A DNA stretch of 64,000 nt from Persicaria tinctoria (taxonomy: Eukaryota > Streptophyta > Magnoliopsida > Caryophyllales > Polygonaceae): NCBI GenBank assembly GCA_037127255.1, contig JBANSL010000008.1, positions 40,933,373 to 40,997,372 on the forward strand, in the 5' to 3' direction. Positions 34,689 to 46,381 of the stretch are shown here, piece after piece. Positions within the stretch are counted from its first letter, which is position 1, and each line of letters starts with the position of its first letter. Position numbers and translations under genes: made by a program. A model generated the notes under the pieces. The model was not told the origin of the DNA. It worked only from the letters and a program-made list of their open reading frames with translations, and did no database searches.

Positions 34689-36390
34689 AATGTTCCTAAA
34701 AACAAGTAAAATTAAATTTGAATCCTAACTTTAAATCAAGTTAGTGCAAAGTAGAACCCACTCTAATATATAAGATAAGAGCAAAGTAGAAAACCTACTT
34801 TAATATATTTTGAAAAGGGGCAAAAACCAGCTGCATTCATATATTTAAAGTACCCATCTCTATACGAATTATAAGCTAAAAATTATATAGAAATCGAACA
34901 TCGTAATAAACAAGTGAAATCAATTGCTAGCAGTGAGATTGAAGAAGCAAAGTTCATGTTTGATGTTTCCATGGATGGTTGATGGAGCTGCACTTCCTCC
35001 CGATGCTTCTGAACTTTCTCCTAAATTGAGATTCATTGATTATCAATTACTATTCCATATCAATTTCCATGTTGATTAAGTTTTTTGCATTGAGTAATTA
35101 ACTTCAAATGATAGTTTTATATATGCAAGTAAGTTACCTTCTTACCACCCTTAACTCCTTATTATTCTAGGTTTGTGTTCAATGGCTATTTAGATCCACA
35201 AGATTCAATCTTAGTGAAATACGGACGTTTATAGGTTGCCCAGGTCTGACCGCATCCATTACTCCTCACTAATATAGCTTATAACTATGACTTCATCCTA
35301 TGGTTTTATTAATATATTGCATTCAAGTTTTACACAGCATGTCCTCATCCTTTTTTATTCGATTTCACCAGCCCTAGCAGGTTATTGCATTATTATTACT
35401 GTCAAACCAGAGAGCGGGAAATCACACAAATCAATAGAACCCAAATCAACAGAACCCTATCACGTAATAACACACAGAGGCTACAAAGCAACAGAACAAG
35501 AAACCCTCAAATCTCTTCTTCTTTCTGTCAAACCAGAGAGCGGGAAATCACACAAGTCAATCAATTAAACAGGGCAACAAGATGAGATTATAGAAAAAAT
35601 TACCTAATTTGAGGCGACTTGAAGTAGGCTTCGAGTGAGAGAAATGCAGGTTGATGGCGCAGAGGGCGAGAAATGCAAGCTGATGGCGCGAGGAAGAACC
35701 AGTAACACACCGAAAATCTGATGCTTGAGTACAGAACACCAATAGATCGATGGGGGAGACTGTAGTTTGGCTAGGGTTAGGTAGATCTGGCCCAGGAACC
35801 CTAAAAAAATCAAGCAAATCCGAAAATCTTACAATTTCAGAGTGAGCAAAAGCTTGAATGAGAGAGATATGGGTGATATGTGAAGCGATGGGGGCGGAAA
35901 TCTTACCAGGGGTCTTCGATTTTGGCCTGATGCCCGCTTCATCCTGGCGTTTGTTCTTTTGCCGCTCTCACTGAGAAGGAAGAGAGAGTGAGATGTGAAG
36001 AGGAATTAGGGGCGGCGCACTAGGGTTAAAAAATCTTTTTATACCACCTCCTCATTCACCTCTCACAACATCAAAAAAAATTTAAAAAAAAAAACACATT
36101 CTCACAATTACCTATTGATTTTAGGCGCCCAAAGACTACTCATGAAAAAATTTAGGCGCCATTCACCACTTATTCACATTCTTAGGCCCCCTTCAATCCT
36201 TCATTCACATTTTCTTAAATAAATTAAATAAATTCATCTACATATTTATCCTTTCTTTAATAGCATATCTACATTTATCCATTTGTCAAATAGTACATAA
36301 ATAATATTTATTCTAATTATTATATTTTTTTCATCTTATAAATCTATATATAAATATGTGAAAATTAATAACTAAAAAAATTGACTTACT
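34689..36390 (-). other. Spacer between TNP2 and tnpA-like genes
   Basis: No coding sequence is seen. It contains a putative promoter (36035-36046), a CT-rich leader-like stretch on the minus strand (36010-35940) and a 28-bp direct repeat (GTCAAACCAGAGAGCGGGAA at 35401 and 35528). Three GGCGCC or GGC-rich phrases lie at 36120-36195. It probably holds the tnpA 5' UTR, perhaps with an intron. Confidence 0.45.
36035..36046 (-). promoter_or_regulatory. Putative promoter TATA box for tnpA-like gene
   Basis: The minus strand reads GGTATAAAAAGA about 1.35 kb upstream of the tnpA-like start codon. It is followed by CT-rich leader sequence (CTCTTCACATCTCACTCTCT), as in plant 5' UTRs. It implies separate transcription of tnpA, unlike the alternative splicing of one transcript known in maize En/Spm. 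Confidence 0.45.
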
Positions 36391-39300
36391 TTAATCGGAA
36401 GTATCATCATCTTCAACTTCATGAATAGTATTTGTATACTCTGCTTCTGTATCGGACTCTGAAGGAAAATCTTCTTCTTCTTCATTTCCAATCTCAAAAT
36501 TATTATCATCACTATTCTCATTATATTCTCCTTCATCTATACCACTGGATAAGGAAAGATTTGCAGGTAATTGATCAACAGTTACACCTACAAATTGTTC
36601 CCCAATGACCTCATTGCCATCTTGTTGTAATGGCTCTTCGTTAATTTTCTTCATTATCCACTTCTCCTCTACTCTTCGTTGAGGCTTCGTCTTGCACACA
36701 GCTCTCCAATCTGCACGCCTACTACTTGCTCCAGGGTAGCTTGCATAGTACACTTGAATACATTGTTGAGCTAGAACGAAAGGCTCATAATCAGCATATC
36801 GCCTTCTGACATTAATCTCTTGCAATCGGTACTGTGCATGAATGTTTGTTCCTCTACTACTATTGTCATACCACAAACACTTGAATAACACAATCTTCTT
36901 GCACGGCAAACCAGTGAACTCAAATCCCAAAATTTGTTCGATCATCCCAAAGAAGTCTGATTGTGTGCCGCCAATGGAAGCTTGTACACACACACCGCTA
37001 TTCATGGTTAATTTATGTTGACCGCGCTCCAAAGTTTCATATTTGTAACCATTGATGTAGTATGCAGGCCATGACAACACCTTTCTACTTGGCCCATGAG
37101 CTAGACTAAGTATGAGAGGATCTATAGTATGTTGAGGTGCTTTAAAAACCTATAAAAGAATCGAATGTCATACACATGTAGAAAGTTTGTTGATATTTAG
37201 GTATATGGATGTATGAATACTTACATAATCTTTGAACCATTGTAGAAAGTGTGTTGAAAGAGCATCTGCACCATATTCTTCCATAAATAGCCTACATACA
37301 TGTGAACATATACATATAAATACTGAAGCGCAAAATCACATAAATACACGTATTTTTGTATGTATAGACTTACTTGACATATGAGTCAACCTCTGGACAA
37401 TTGAGCAAAATGTATGTATGTGACACATGCAACTCTTTTTCATCGTTCATCCATAAAATCCTTTCCTTTCCACCTGGGTAGCCTGGATGATTGAAAATTG
37501 AAATCTGAGGACACTCATCATCAATTCGACCATCTTTGTTCCTATCTAGCCTCTTTCTCTTGTATGGATCTTGAGGATCTGGATAATGCTTGGTGAAATT
37601 CGCAGTCTCTTCTCGCCTATATTCTTCAACTATGCTTGCCTCTACACTTTTCATATTTGAATTCTTCAATTTCTCTTTCAACTTAAACAAGAATCTCTCA
37701 AATGGATACATCCACCGATAATGGACAGGACCCGCCAATCTCGCCTCATATGCCAAATGTACAATAAGATGCTCCATGCAATCGAAGAAAGACGGTGGAA
37801 AGATCCTCGCCAACTGACACAATATGAGGGGTGCATCACGCTCTAAAACCTCAATACGACGCTTCTCTAGTGTTGATGAGCATAAAGATTGGAAGAACAA
37901 GCTTAGCTCTGTGAGAGGTCCCCATATGCCTAACGGAAGAAGCTCTTTGAAAGCTATTGGCATAAGTCTCTGCATGAATACATGACAATCATGACTCTTC
38001 ATCCCAACAAGCCTACCGTCGTCCAAATTCACACATCGACCAATGTTTGAGGCATAACCATCTGGGAACCTCAACCCATTCAACCAATTCAACAACTCAG
38101 TCTTTTTCTCTTTACTTAAGCTGTATACCGCTTTTGGTTTTGGGCCCCTATGATCATCCTTTACTTCAAGCTCTGGTCGCTTACAATATTCTCGAAGATC
38201 TTTCCTTGCATTCAAATTGTCCTTTGTCTTCCCTTTCACATCCATGACAGTGTTAAACACGTTGTCAAATACATTTTTTTCAATGTGCATGACATCAAGG
38301 TTGTGACGGAGAAGCAAATGTCTCCAATAAGGAAGAGTCCAAAAAATGCTCTGCTTTGTGAACTTATGAGTGCTATTGTAGCCATCTGGATACTCCTTGG
38401 GAGATTCGACTACCGTTGGCATGTGTTGAACACGCTCCCAAATCTGATGGCTAGACAAATACGGAGGAGGAGCTCTAGTCTCAGTACGCCCTTTGTAAAA
38501 TTTATTTCGATCCCTCCTGAATGGATGGTCTGCTGGCAAGAAACACCTGTGACAGTCAAACCATGAAGCCTTTCGTCCATGTTCTAGTCGAAAGGCTTGT
38601 GTGAGCTCCATACAATAAGGACATGCAAATTTTCCAGCGGTACTCCACCCAGACAACATCCCATATGCTGGAAAGTCATTCACTGTCCATAAAAGAACTG
38701 CACGCATTCTGAAATTTTCCTTTGCGGATGCATCATAGGTTATGACGCATTGATTCCACAACAATAGAAGCTCATCAATCAAGGGTTGTAAGCAAATATC
38801 TATTAGCCTTTTCGGATTCTTCGGACCTGGAATAATAGTGCTCAAAAACAGATAGGCAGATTGCATGCACATACTAGGGGGTAGATTATATGGAGTAATA
38901 ATTACTGGCCATGATGAGTATTGTGGACCACTCATACCAAAAGGAGCAAATCCATCTGAACATATACCTAACCTGACATTTCGAACCTCTGATGCAAAAT
39001 CTGGAAAAGTACTGTCAAAATGCTTCCAAGCCTCTGCGTCAGAAGGGTGACAAATGAACCCTTCTTCAGTTTCATGCTCAGCATGCCAACGCATGTGTGG
39101 GGCGGTGTCCTCCATTGCATATAATCGTTGCAAACGCGGGATCAAGGGCAAATATCGAAGCACCTTTCGAGGAACGGACCTCCCTTTTGCGGTCATCTTC
39201 TGCTTGTACCTGGGACTATTACAGAACTTACAATGTGTGGCATTGCGATCCTCCTTCCAAAATAACATGCATCCTTCGGCACACATGTGTATCTTCTTCA

Positions 39301-40123
39301 CTGGCAAGCCCAAATCTGCAACCAGCTTCCCACTCTCATAGTAGTTCGTAGGAAGATTATGGTCACGTGGTAAGAGAATACCCACGTCATGCATAAGTCT
39401 ATCATATCCTGCCTGTGGCAAGTTATAATCGGCCTTGAACGATAAAAAATTACTCACTGCAGACAATTGTGTAACATCACAACCATGATAAACAGGATCT
39501 TCTGCCGCCTTCAACACATCAAAAAACCTCTCAGATAAATACGAAGGGTTATCATCAATAAAAACAGAATCTGTTGTTTGATGTGGCATGTTCATTTCTT
39601 CTGTAAGCCCTATTGTGCTTTCCAACCCCCCTCTCTCGTTGTTTATATCAATAGAAGGATCATCTGAAGTGCCAACACCTGAAGTACCAACATCTGAAGT
39701 ACCAACATCAAACCACTGAGGAGGAACAAAACTAGGCCCAGCTGCATCAAATACCATTCTCTGACAAGGATTCAAATTATCAAATAGATCCATTCCTACT
39801 CCAAAGAAGTTCAACTCGTTTATGCTCGACCTAGATTGATCTTCGGTTGGAAGGGTTGGAATAAATGGTGGTTCTCCATGAGAAATCCACCGATAATAAT
39901 TATCAACAAAACCTTTTTTAAAAAGATGAAGACGTACCGTTTCAACATCTTTAAATTTTGTATTCTTACACTCTGCACAAGGACACATGATCTTCTCATT
40001 GTCCATAAATTGGACTTGTGATTTTGCAAAATTGAGGAATTCCTCAACTCCATCAAGAAACAATTCATTCCAACCACCTCCATGTGGCAAATGCCTCATG
40101 TACATCCAATCACGGTTACTCAT
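36391..40123 (-). CDS. TNP2 transposase of CACTA element
   Basis: Three exons, 40123-37374, 37291-37225 and 37149-36391, join in frame with GT/AG introns to give 1191 aa. Residues 4-80 form the transposase-associated domain (WMYMRHLPHGGGWNELF, CPCAECKN). A zinc-like CxxC motif (CKFCNSPRYK) lies near 300. The TNP2 domain follows at about 340-560, with SDGFAPFG near 389 and GPKNPKRLIDICLQPLIDEL near 437, which include candidate catalytic aspartates. Then come CPYCMELT and a DUF4218-type region (KSHDCHVFMQRLMP near 711, HYRWMYPFERFLF). The third exon has a DUF4216-type domain (VLFKCLWYDN, YEPFVLAQQCIQVYY). The C-terminus is strongly acidic. The length is normal for plant TNP2 proteins and no stop or frameshift was found. 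It is expected to cut the element ends in the nucleus, working with the tnpA-like protein. The start is the family's usual short N-terminus. Confidence 0.9.
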
Positions 40124-40679
40124 CTACAAGAGGAACAAAAAAAAATAGAGTGTGATAAGTACAATAGAACAAAAGATCGGTAGATATGTTAAAAAAAAAG
40201 TTCTACATTTACCCAGGAACACACTCTTGTTCGCGCCCTCAAATCGATGATTGGAGGCTATATTTAGCCTCAAATTTGCCCCCGAAATCATAATATTGTT
40301 GCTACTGAGAAATGATTCATGCACTCGTTTACCCTCGAAATTATAAACTCGATTGCATATTCGATGTTAATGCTTACATAGTATGTGACTCCATTTTCAA
40401 GCTATATCTCTAACGATTTCTAAATCATATAAATTTTCTTGCTTTTCCACCATGTAACTTGTATGAAAATAAGAAAATAAATGTCAAAATGATTATACTT
40501 ACCAGAAATGAAGATCAAATACCACTCTTGATCGAATTTAAGAAAATTTGCAAAGTGGCAAGTAGATAGGGAACGTGAGAATTGTTGAATGTTGTGGCTT
40601 GGAGAAAATGAAAAGTGGAAGAGATGAACCTCGTACAATTGGTAAAGTAACATAGGTAGTTAGGGGCATTTAATGCATC

Positions 40680-41201
40680 AAATAAGGCAGACAGATTTAC
40701 CCTCGATCTTGCCCTCGAATAATATTCAATTTTTCGAGGTTATATACCTAGAAATATACCGTCCAACCCATAATTTGAGGTTACTTAGCTACAATGTTAG
40801 CACCCAAAAAAATCGTAACTATTTAGGATCGAACATACCCTCGACATTAGCCTCGTAATATTTATTAAGGTGTTACGCCGCCAATCCTACTCTCCAAAAA
40901 ATATTCGATCCTATCTGCCCTCGAATGTAACCTCCCGTTTACCCTCTAACAACTTCATTACTAACCTCGCTCGGCCATAGCTTCAAAATTGTGCCCTCGA
41001 AGTTTATTTTGAGGCTAATATACACTCGTCGACGCCCTCGAAATATACTTTCGTGGTTATATGGCATGGAAAAATAACCTCGATTTTATTTCAATGGTAC
41101 TTAGCATCCAATGATTTTTTCGAGACCAAATTCGAGGGTATTGGCTACGATGGTACCCTCGAAATAATTGGTAGCCAAAACCTTCGAGGCTATATAGCGT
41201 G
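40680..41201. repeat. Right subterminal region of the CACTA element
   Basis: CCTCGAA, TTCGAGG and close variants occur about every 20-40 bp on both strands, like 30800-31350 at the other end. Clustered short motifs of this type are binding sites for tnpA in En/Spm. Confidence 0.65.
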
Positions 41202-41213
41202 TTTCTAGTAGTG

Positions 41214-41510
41214 GAAGTGTAAGCACAATGTGTCACAGTGAATAAAATTATAATCGATGAAAATATAATGATATACAATTGATTAATTAAAAAAAGTGGC
41301 ATCAAAACACTACTTTGAAAAAGTTGCATCACATTAAAGAAAAAAATGTCATCAAAACAGTACTTTGAAAAAATATGGCATCACGGAAAAAAAATATTAT
41401 CAAAAAATATGGCATCAATGTGGCATCACAGTAAACTAAAAATGCCATTAACGTTTTAAAAAAATGTCATCAAACCATTTCATTAGATAAGTGGCATAAA
41501 AAAAATCCAA
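41214..41510. repeat. ATGTCATCA-rich repeat, right part
   Basis: TGGCATCA, ATGTCATCAAAA and related phrases continue the repeat seen at 30500-30787. Removing the CACTA element and one GAA joins the two parts. Confidence 0.5.
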
Positions 41511-41518
41511 ATTAGTGG

Positions 41519-41564
41519 GTCAACGTTGACCGGTCAACGTTGACCGGTCAATGGTCAAATAGTT
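41519..41564. repeat. Palindromic TTGACC/GGTCAA cluster
   Basis: The block GTCAACGTTGACCGGTCAA repeats so that TTGACC and its complement GGTCAA alternate five or six times in 46 bp. TTGACC is the W-box core bound by WRKY factors. Here it lies in a repeat with no adjacent gene, so a regulatory role is unsupported. Confidence 0.5.
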
Positions 41565-42112
41565 TGATGGGGTCTAGGGCAAAACTAATTAAATTAGTTT
41601 GGGGCCTTAGTACCTCATTAAACATTCAAAAGAGCCTATTAAAAATTGTAAAATGAATATTTTGTATGTTTGAAATGAACGATTTCTTCCCTAAACTCTT
41701 ACCTTCCCTCTTCAATTTCATTGCTGCACTACAAAATCGAGATGGTAAAAAGTTTATTCAAAAGCGACTGCACCACAGTGTTTTCTTAATTTGTAACATT
41801 ACTAATCTTCCTAAATTAAATTAATACCATATGAATGATTAGCATAATTTCCTCCTTCTGATTTAATTCTTTATAGCTATATTACTTCCTTTTTTTTCTC
41901 TGTTCCTATACATCTCCACCTCAATCCTTACCATGTGGATATTTCAAACGAATATACCCCATTATTGATTAATTAAGGATCTAACGCTTCTAATTTCGTT
42001 ATACATTGCACCCTATAAAACGTTTCACTAGATCCCTTCATATATATATATTGGAATTTCCACATTGATCTCTTGTAGTTCATTTTTATGTTGGTTTGTT
42101 TTTTATATGGTT
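41565..42112. other. AT-rich spacer
   Basis: No gene seen. TTGTAAAATGAATATTTTGT at about 41647 matches a phrase near 28575. Confidence 0.3.
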
Positions 42113-42120
42113 AATATATC

Positions 42121-45100
42121 TAGGGTTGGCATTGTAACGGCCCGAGATTATGATTCTCGGGTTACGTTTCGAGGGATAAAACCCCTCGTTAGGATCATGC
42201 GCCCCGAGTACAAGTTGAAGGTTTGAAATTCTATCATAACATTTTGAAGTGGGATTTCATACCCAAAATTCGAAGGGATCGTTGGAATCCCCGGGTAAGT
42301 CCCCTGTACCTGTCATAAGTCTAAGCGTGGAAAACCAACAGTCATGCAAATAGTAGAATCAAGGTATAATACAAGAGGGTGACACGGCAGAGCCGAGTTA
42401 AAACTAAATCAATGAGCGTATTTATCGAAATTTAATATACAATGTTAGCGGAGTGAAACTATTTCTTTGAGATCGCCCAAGAGAGTTCCCACGTCACGGA
42501 ACAAGGAATAATCATTCCGCAAAACAAACCTAAAAAAAATGTATGCGGGGCGGTGTCAGATCGAAGCCCTACGCAATATAATCCCAAACAAGCAGACATA
42601 TACACACGCTAGTCCTAATAAAGATGCTTCTAGATGCAAGGCGGAATATTAACACACTAGCATGGTCCTAAGATCAAGTGCATAAATATAATAAGGCCTT
42701 AGCACCGAATACCAAGTGGTATATCCCTCTCCTACCTCCACCCCCTTCCGATAGGGCGAAGACTGGCCAGCTCGTGAATGCATTCCATATAATCGGGTGG
42801 CACGCATGCCCAACCCGTATCCACAATAAAGCCCGCAGGCATCTCATAATATAAGGAAGTTCATGACTTGATTGACTCAGGACGGGACCCGATGAGACTA
42901 GGTCGTCCTATAACCCTAGCAATGACTCTAGTTACTTCACAGATAACGACCGTTCTGTTTACAAAAGCAATGAGTAAACGAATGCTCAATCATGAGTGCA
43001 ATCCTAGCAGGATACTACATGGCATGCTTTATTATGAATGCAAGCACCTAGTATGCACACGGTTACAAGCAGGGAGATCTCTTTTCGAATCTGAGTGAGC
43101 TCATATAGGAACTCACCTGGAAAGCCGAACAGCAAGATATACCAAATAGCATATTCCAACAATCAGCAAGCACCTATTATAATGATAAAGATTTTGGTAA
43201 GCTACAGTGCTACTAATCACACACAGAGACCATGTTCTCAACCATTCCCAAAACCATTTTCCGATACGAGAAAACATCTGAAAGCCAAGTCATTCCGAGA
43301 TTTCCGAATCTCCATCAAGTTTCCATAACACATTCTTACTCATGTCAAATTCTCATTTCAAAACCAAAGCATAACATTCGTAAACGGTATAAGTTACAAG
43401 AGTTCGAAATCCGACAAGGTTAGAGTATTTTCCAAAAATTCCCCTTCTTATTTTATAAAACAAACCTCCAACCTTGAAAACCTTTTCCAAATTTCTCATT
43501 TTAAAATTCAAGTCCAACAATGATGTATTTTTAAATCTCAATAACTTTAAAAAGGTCATGGTATAATATAATATAATAATCCATTCTCAATTCATTTAAT
43601 AATATATTATTCGGTAAAAATATATATTTATAAGTAAGTTTTATATTTAATAAATACTATACATATACAAACCATCAAAATTAGCCCAAACAAAAGCCCA
43701 AAGTCAAACCTATGAACATTTCGGATAAAATGAATAGGCCCAACATCTTAAAATAACAAAACCAAGAAAAGGCCCAACCTTTTTGCCAAAATCTGATCCA
43801 AGAACCCACCCAATCCTTTTTATTTTACCTGAACCGGTTTACACCCATTATTGTTTTAAAAACCCACTGAACCGGACCCAAAAACAAGGCAAAAAAATGG
43901 AAATCGAACCGAACTATTCACTTTCTCCCCCAAATTCCTGCGTTCGAAGGGAAAGAAAGAGACGAGGGAGCCTTGAGCTCGCCGGCGTCCACTTCGACCA
44001 AATCCGACAACAAAGTCACACACACACAAACAGGGAAGAAAAAGAAGGAGGAGGGAGGAAGAGCTCACCAAGTTGCGGTCTCGCCTCGCCGGAATACTTG
44101 GAGCTTCGCGGAGGCGGCGTCCAGAGCGTTTCGAGGCCGGATTCTCGCTGGCATTCTCCTAGGAGAGTTGGGGAAGGTTAAAGGCGGAATCTTTATTGCG
44201 TTTGGAGGCGAAAAGAAGAGGGAGGAGCGAGAAATCGGGTCCGTACCTTCCGAAACCGAAACAGGGGGAGGCGAGGTCGGTCTGTGCTCGGCTCCGAGAA
44301 GCGTCTAGGGCCACTGCTGGTGCTATCTTGAGGAATAGGATTGAAGGAGGAAGCGGTGGGGTGGCTTGGGATCTCTCGGCAAACAGGGGAGGGAGTGGAG
44401 GATTGGGATTGGTCTCGGCATTGCTCAGGGAAGACAGGGAGAGGTGCTCGGGAGGTGCTCGGAGCTGCGCCTGGCGGTGGGAGAGCATTGCAGGGGGATT
44501 TGGTACGAAATGAAATCAAATGGTAGTAGATTAGAGTTTCTGAATTTTCGGATAAGATGGAGAGGAAAAGGACAAGTAAGAGGTGTGGGTTTGGGATACC
44601 TTTTTGGAGTCAAAAAAGGTGGTCTGCTGAAGCTGCATTTGGACAAAGAGGCTACAGGCAAGGGGAGGTAAAGGATTGTGACCTCTTTGCTCAAAATGGA
44701 GAAGCAAGGAGATGGGGGCGTGGGAATCGTTACTCAAGATAGGTAGGAGGGAGTTGAAATCTTAATGGGGGAATAAGACAAGCTATAGTCCCAATCGAAT
44801 TTTAAAATACCCGGAATTACACTTTGAAACCCGCTTTTCGATCTTATCTCGACTTGTTCATAAATAAATTTTAAAATTTTCAATCCGAATTTAGTAATGA
44901 AATTCCTGAAAAAGCGGAATAAAATCTATTTGTATAAATTCAAAATTTGGGCCGGAATTCACTCTAAGAATTTCAATTTCGATTTAGTAGATTAATGACG
45001 AGTTTTCCTTTAAACATCCAAATTAAATCCATTTTATTTTATTTATTTTTCAAATTATTATTTTAAAAATCCGGGCCTTTACAGGCATGGTACGGTAACT

Positions 45101-45840
45101 ACAAAAAATTGGTGATTACCACGTACCAACCACCAACGGGTGGTACGCAAATTTTCATACCACGTACCAACCACAAGTCGTGGTTACCACATATATGGTA
45201 ACCACGACTTGTGGTTACCATCGGTATATTACCATGGTTACCATACTATAATTTTGTTTGTATTTTTTTTAATCCCCTTGGCTACCGTCCAGTAGTCATC
45301 AAAGTTATCGAACGAAAAAATATGGTTACAAAAAATAATATGATTATCACATGTTAAAAGCTCAAATAAACCAATTCACAACCAAAATTACAAACCAAGT
45401 TCAAAGTCTTTAGACAAACAAAGTTCAATTGTTCAAACATTCAAAATGCTCCTGCAAGTTCAAACAAAATAAGTTCAAAGTCTTCAAACATTCAAAATGT
45501 TCCTACTGTTTTTATATTTCTAGTAGAAAGGACCAATTTAGGTCAAAATCAAAACAAAAAATATAAACTAAGAACTTAAAATTAAAAACATAAAATTCAA
45601 AGGTAAAAACAATAAAAAATTAAATAATTTAAAATTTTAATATATATACATATACTCGGTAACCATGGTAATTGGTAACCATGGTATTCAGATTTCATTA
45701 CCATTACCGTACCACCTTCACGTGGTTACCACCACGATAGTTACCGCCATGTTGGTTACCACAAGTGTGGTTACCAACATAGTCGGTTTGTGATTAGTAC
45801 GTGGTTGGTATGGTAATTTCCGTACCATTTACCAGCCCTA
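42121..45840. mobile_element. Non-autonomous hAT element (split by solo LTR)
   Basis: The ends are TAGGGTTGGCATGGTACGG (left) and TAGGGCTGGTAAATGGTACG (right, read inward). They are flanked by a perfect 8-bp duplication AATATATC at 42113-42120 and 45841-45848. TAGGG-type ends and an 8-bp duplication are the hAT signature. Without the LTR insertion it is about 764 bp and has no transposase. The right part is full of GGTTACCA, ACCACG and GTGGTTACC palindromes (45100-45250 and 45655-45790) that can form hairpins. Confidence 0.85.
42133..45083 (-). mobile_element. Solo LTR of the LARD family
   Basis: On the plus strand it starts TGTAACGGCCCGAG and ends CCGGGCCTTTACA, the reverse complement of the LARD LTR ends. 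It is flanked by a perfect 5-bp duplication GGCAT (42128-42132 and 45084-45088). No second LTR or interior is present, so it arose by recombination between two LTRs. It holds a GC-rich block (43970-44490) with overlapping open frames on both strands that look non-coding. Confidence 0.88.
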
Positions 45841-45848
45841 AATATATC

Positions 45849-46228
45849 GCTAAATATATGATGGTTGTTATGGTTTTGAAAACCATGAGAATATCCACTG
45901 CTACGGTTTTGAAAACCGCAAGAAATTAATCCGGCTATGGCTTCACAAATCGTGAGAGGTCTTTCCTCTTTGATTACCAGTCGGATAAGGTGTAAAGATT
46001 GGGAAAAAAACTCACAGTTTTGGAACCTGTAGTATTAAGAGTTTTTTTTTTAAATCCATTTTATTGATTTTGTTTAGGATAATATGCTTACAATTTCTGA
46101 AATTGTGACTGACATCGTGTATTATACGAGATTTTTACCTTGTCAATAGTAACCCCAAAGCATCTCCTCTACTTCATTAATATCGTTGTTCTTGCAAAAA
46201 GGTTTAGAGGGTTTCAGTTTAATTGCAT
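45849..46228. other. Spacer with GGTTTTGAAAACC palindromes
   Basis: No gene seen. TATGGTTTTGAAAACCATGAG (45869) and CTACGGTTTTGAAAACCGCA (45900) are near-perfect palindromes, with two weaker relatives at 45935-46035. They recall the hairpins in the cassette at the window's left end, with a different core. Confidence 0.45.
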
Positions 46229-46230
46229 AC

Positions 46231-46381
46231 TAGTATGACCCCCGCGGGTTTTTTATAAATAAAATCTTAGTAATATGTTAAATTAATATTATAAAATAAT
46301 AGTAAAAGTTCAGATAATTTAATGATTTGATTTAAACCCTTTCGTTGAGAAAATAATTAAAGTAATATATATATATATATA
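46231..46381 (-). mobile_element. Helitron 3'-end-like sequence
   Basis: The minus strand carries a CCCGCGGG hairpin followed by GTCATACTAG and T (46230), with AT-rich DNA upstream similar to that at 13300-13380. It is probably a Helitron remnant; the 5' end was not found. Confidence 0.4.

Larger units (their letters stand above)
30788..41213 (-). mobile_element. Complete, apparently autonomous CACTA (En/Spm) transposon
   Basis: The termini are CACTACTAGAAA inverted repeats (12 bp identical; 30788-30799 and 41202-41213). They are flanked by a perfect 3-bp duplication GAA (30785-30787 and 41214-41216). Subterminal regions (30800-31350 and 40680-41200) are dense in CCTCGAA and TTCGAGG motifs on both strands, the expected binding sites for the tnpA-type protein. 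The interior encodes two minus-strand genes, TNP2 upstream and a tnpA-like gene downstream, as in En/Spm. Splice sites join the exons in frame without stops, so the element may still be able to move. Length is 10,426 bp. Confidence 0.92.

Noticed and set aside
36391..40123. Reading the two large minus-strand frames as separate genes
   Set aside because: A 67-nt exon and matching splice sites join them in frame into one TNP2 protein with the usual domain order.
44159..44694. Overlapping open frames in the solo LTR
   Set aside because: They sit in the same GC-rich LTR block as in the LARD, with no domain and no consistent coding frame between copies.
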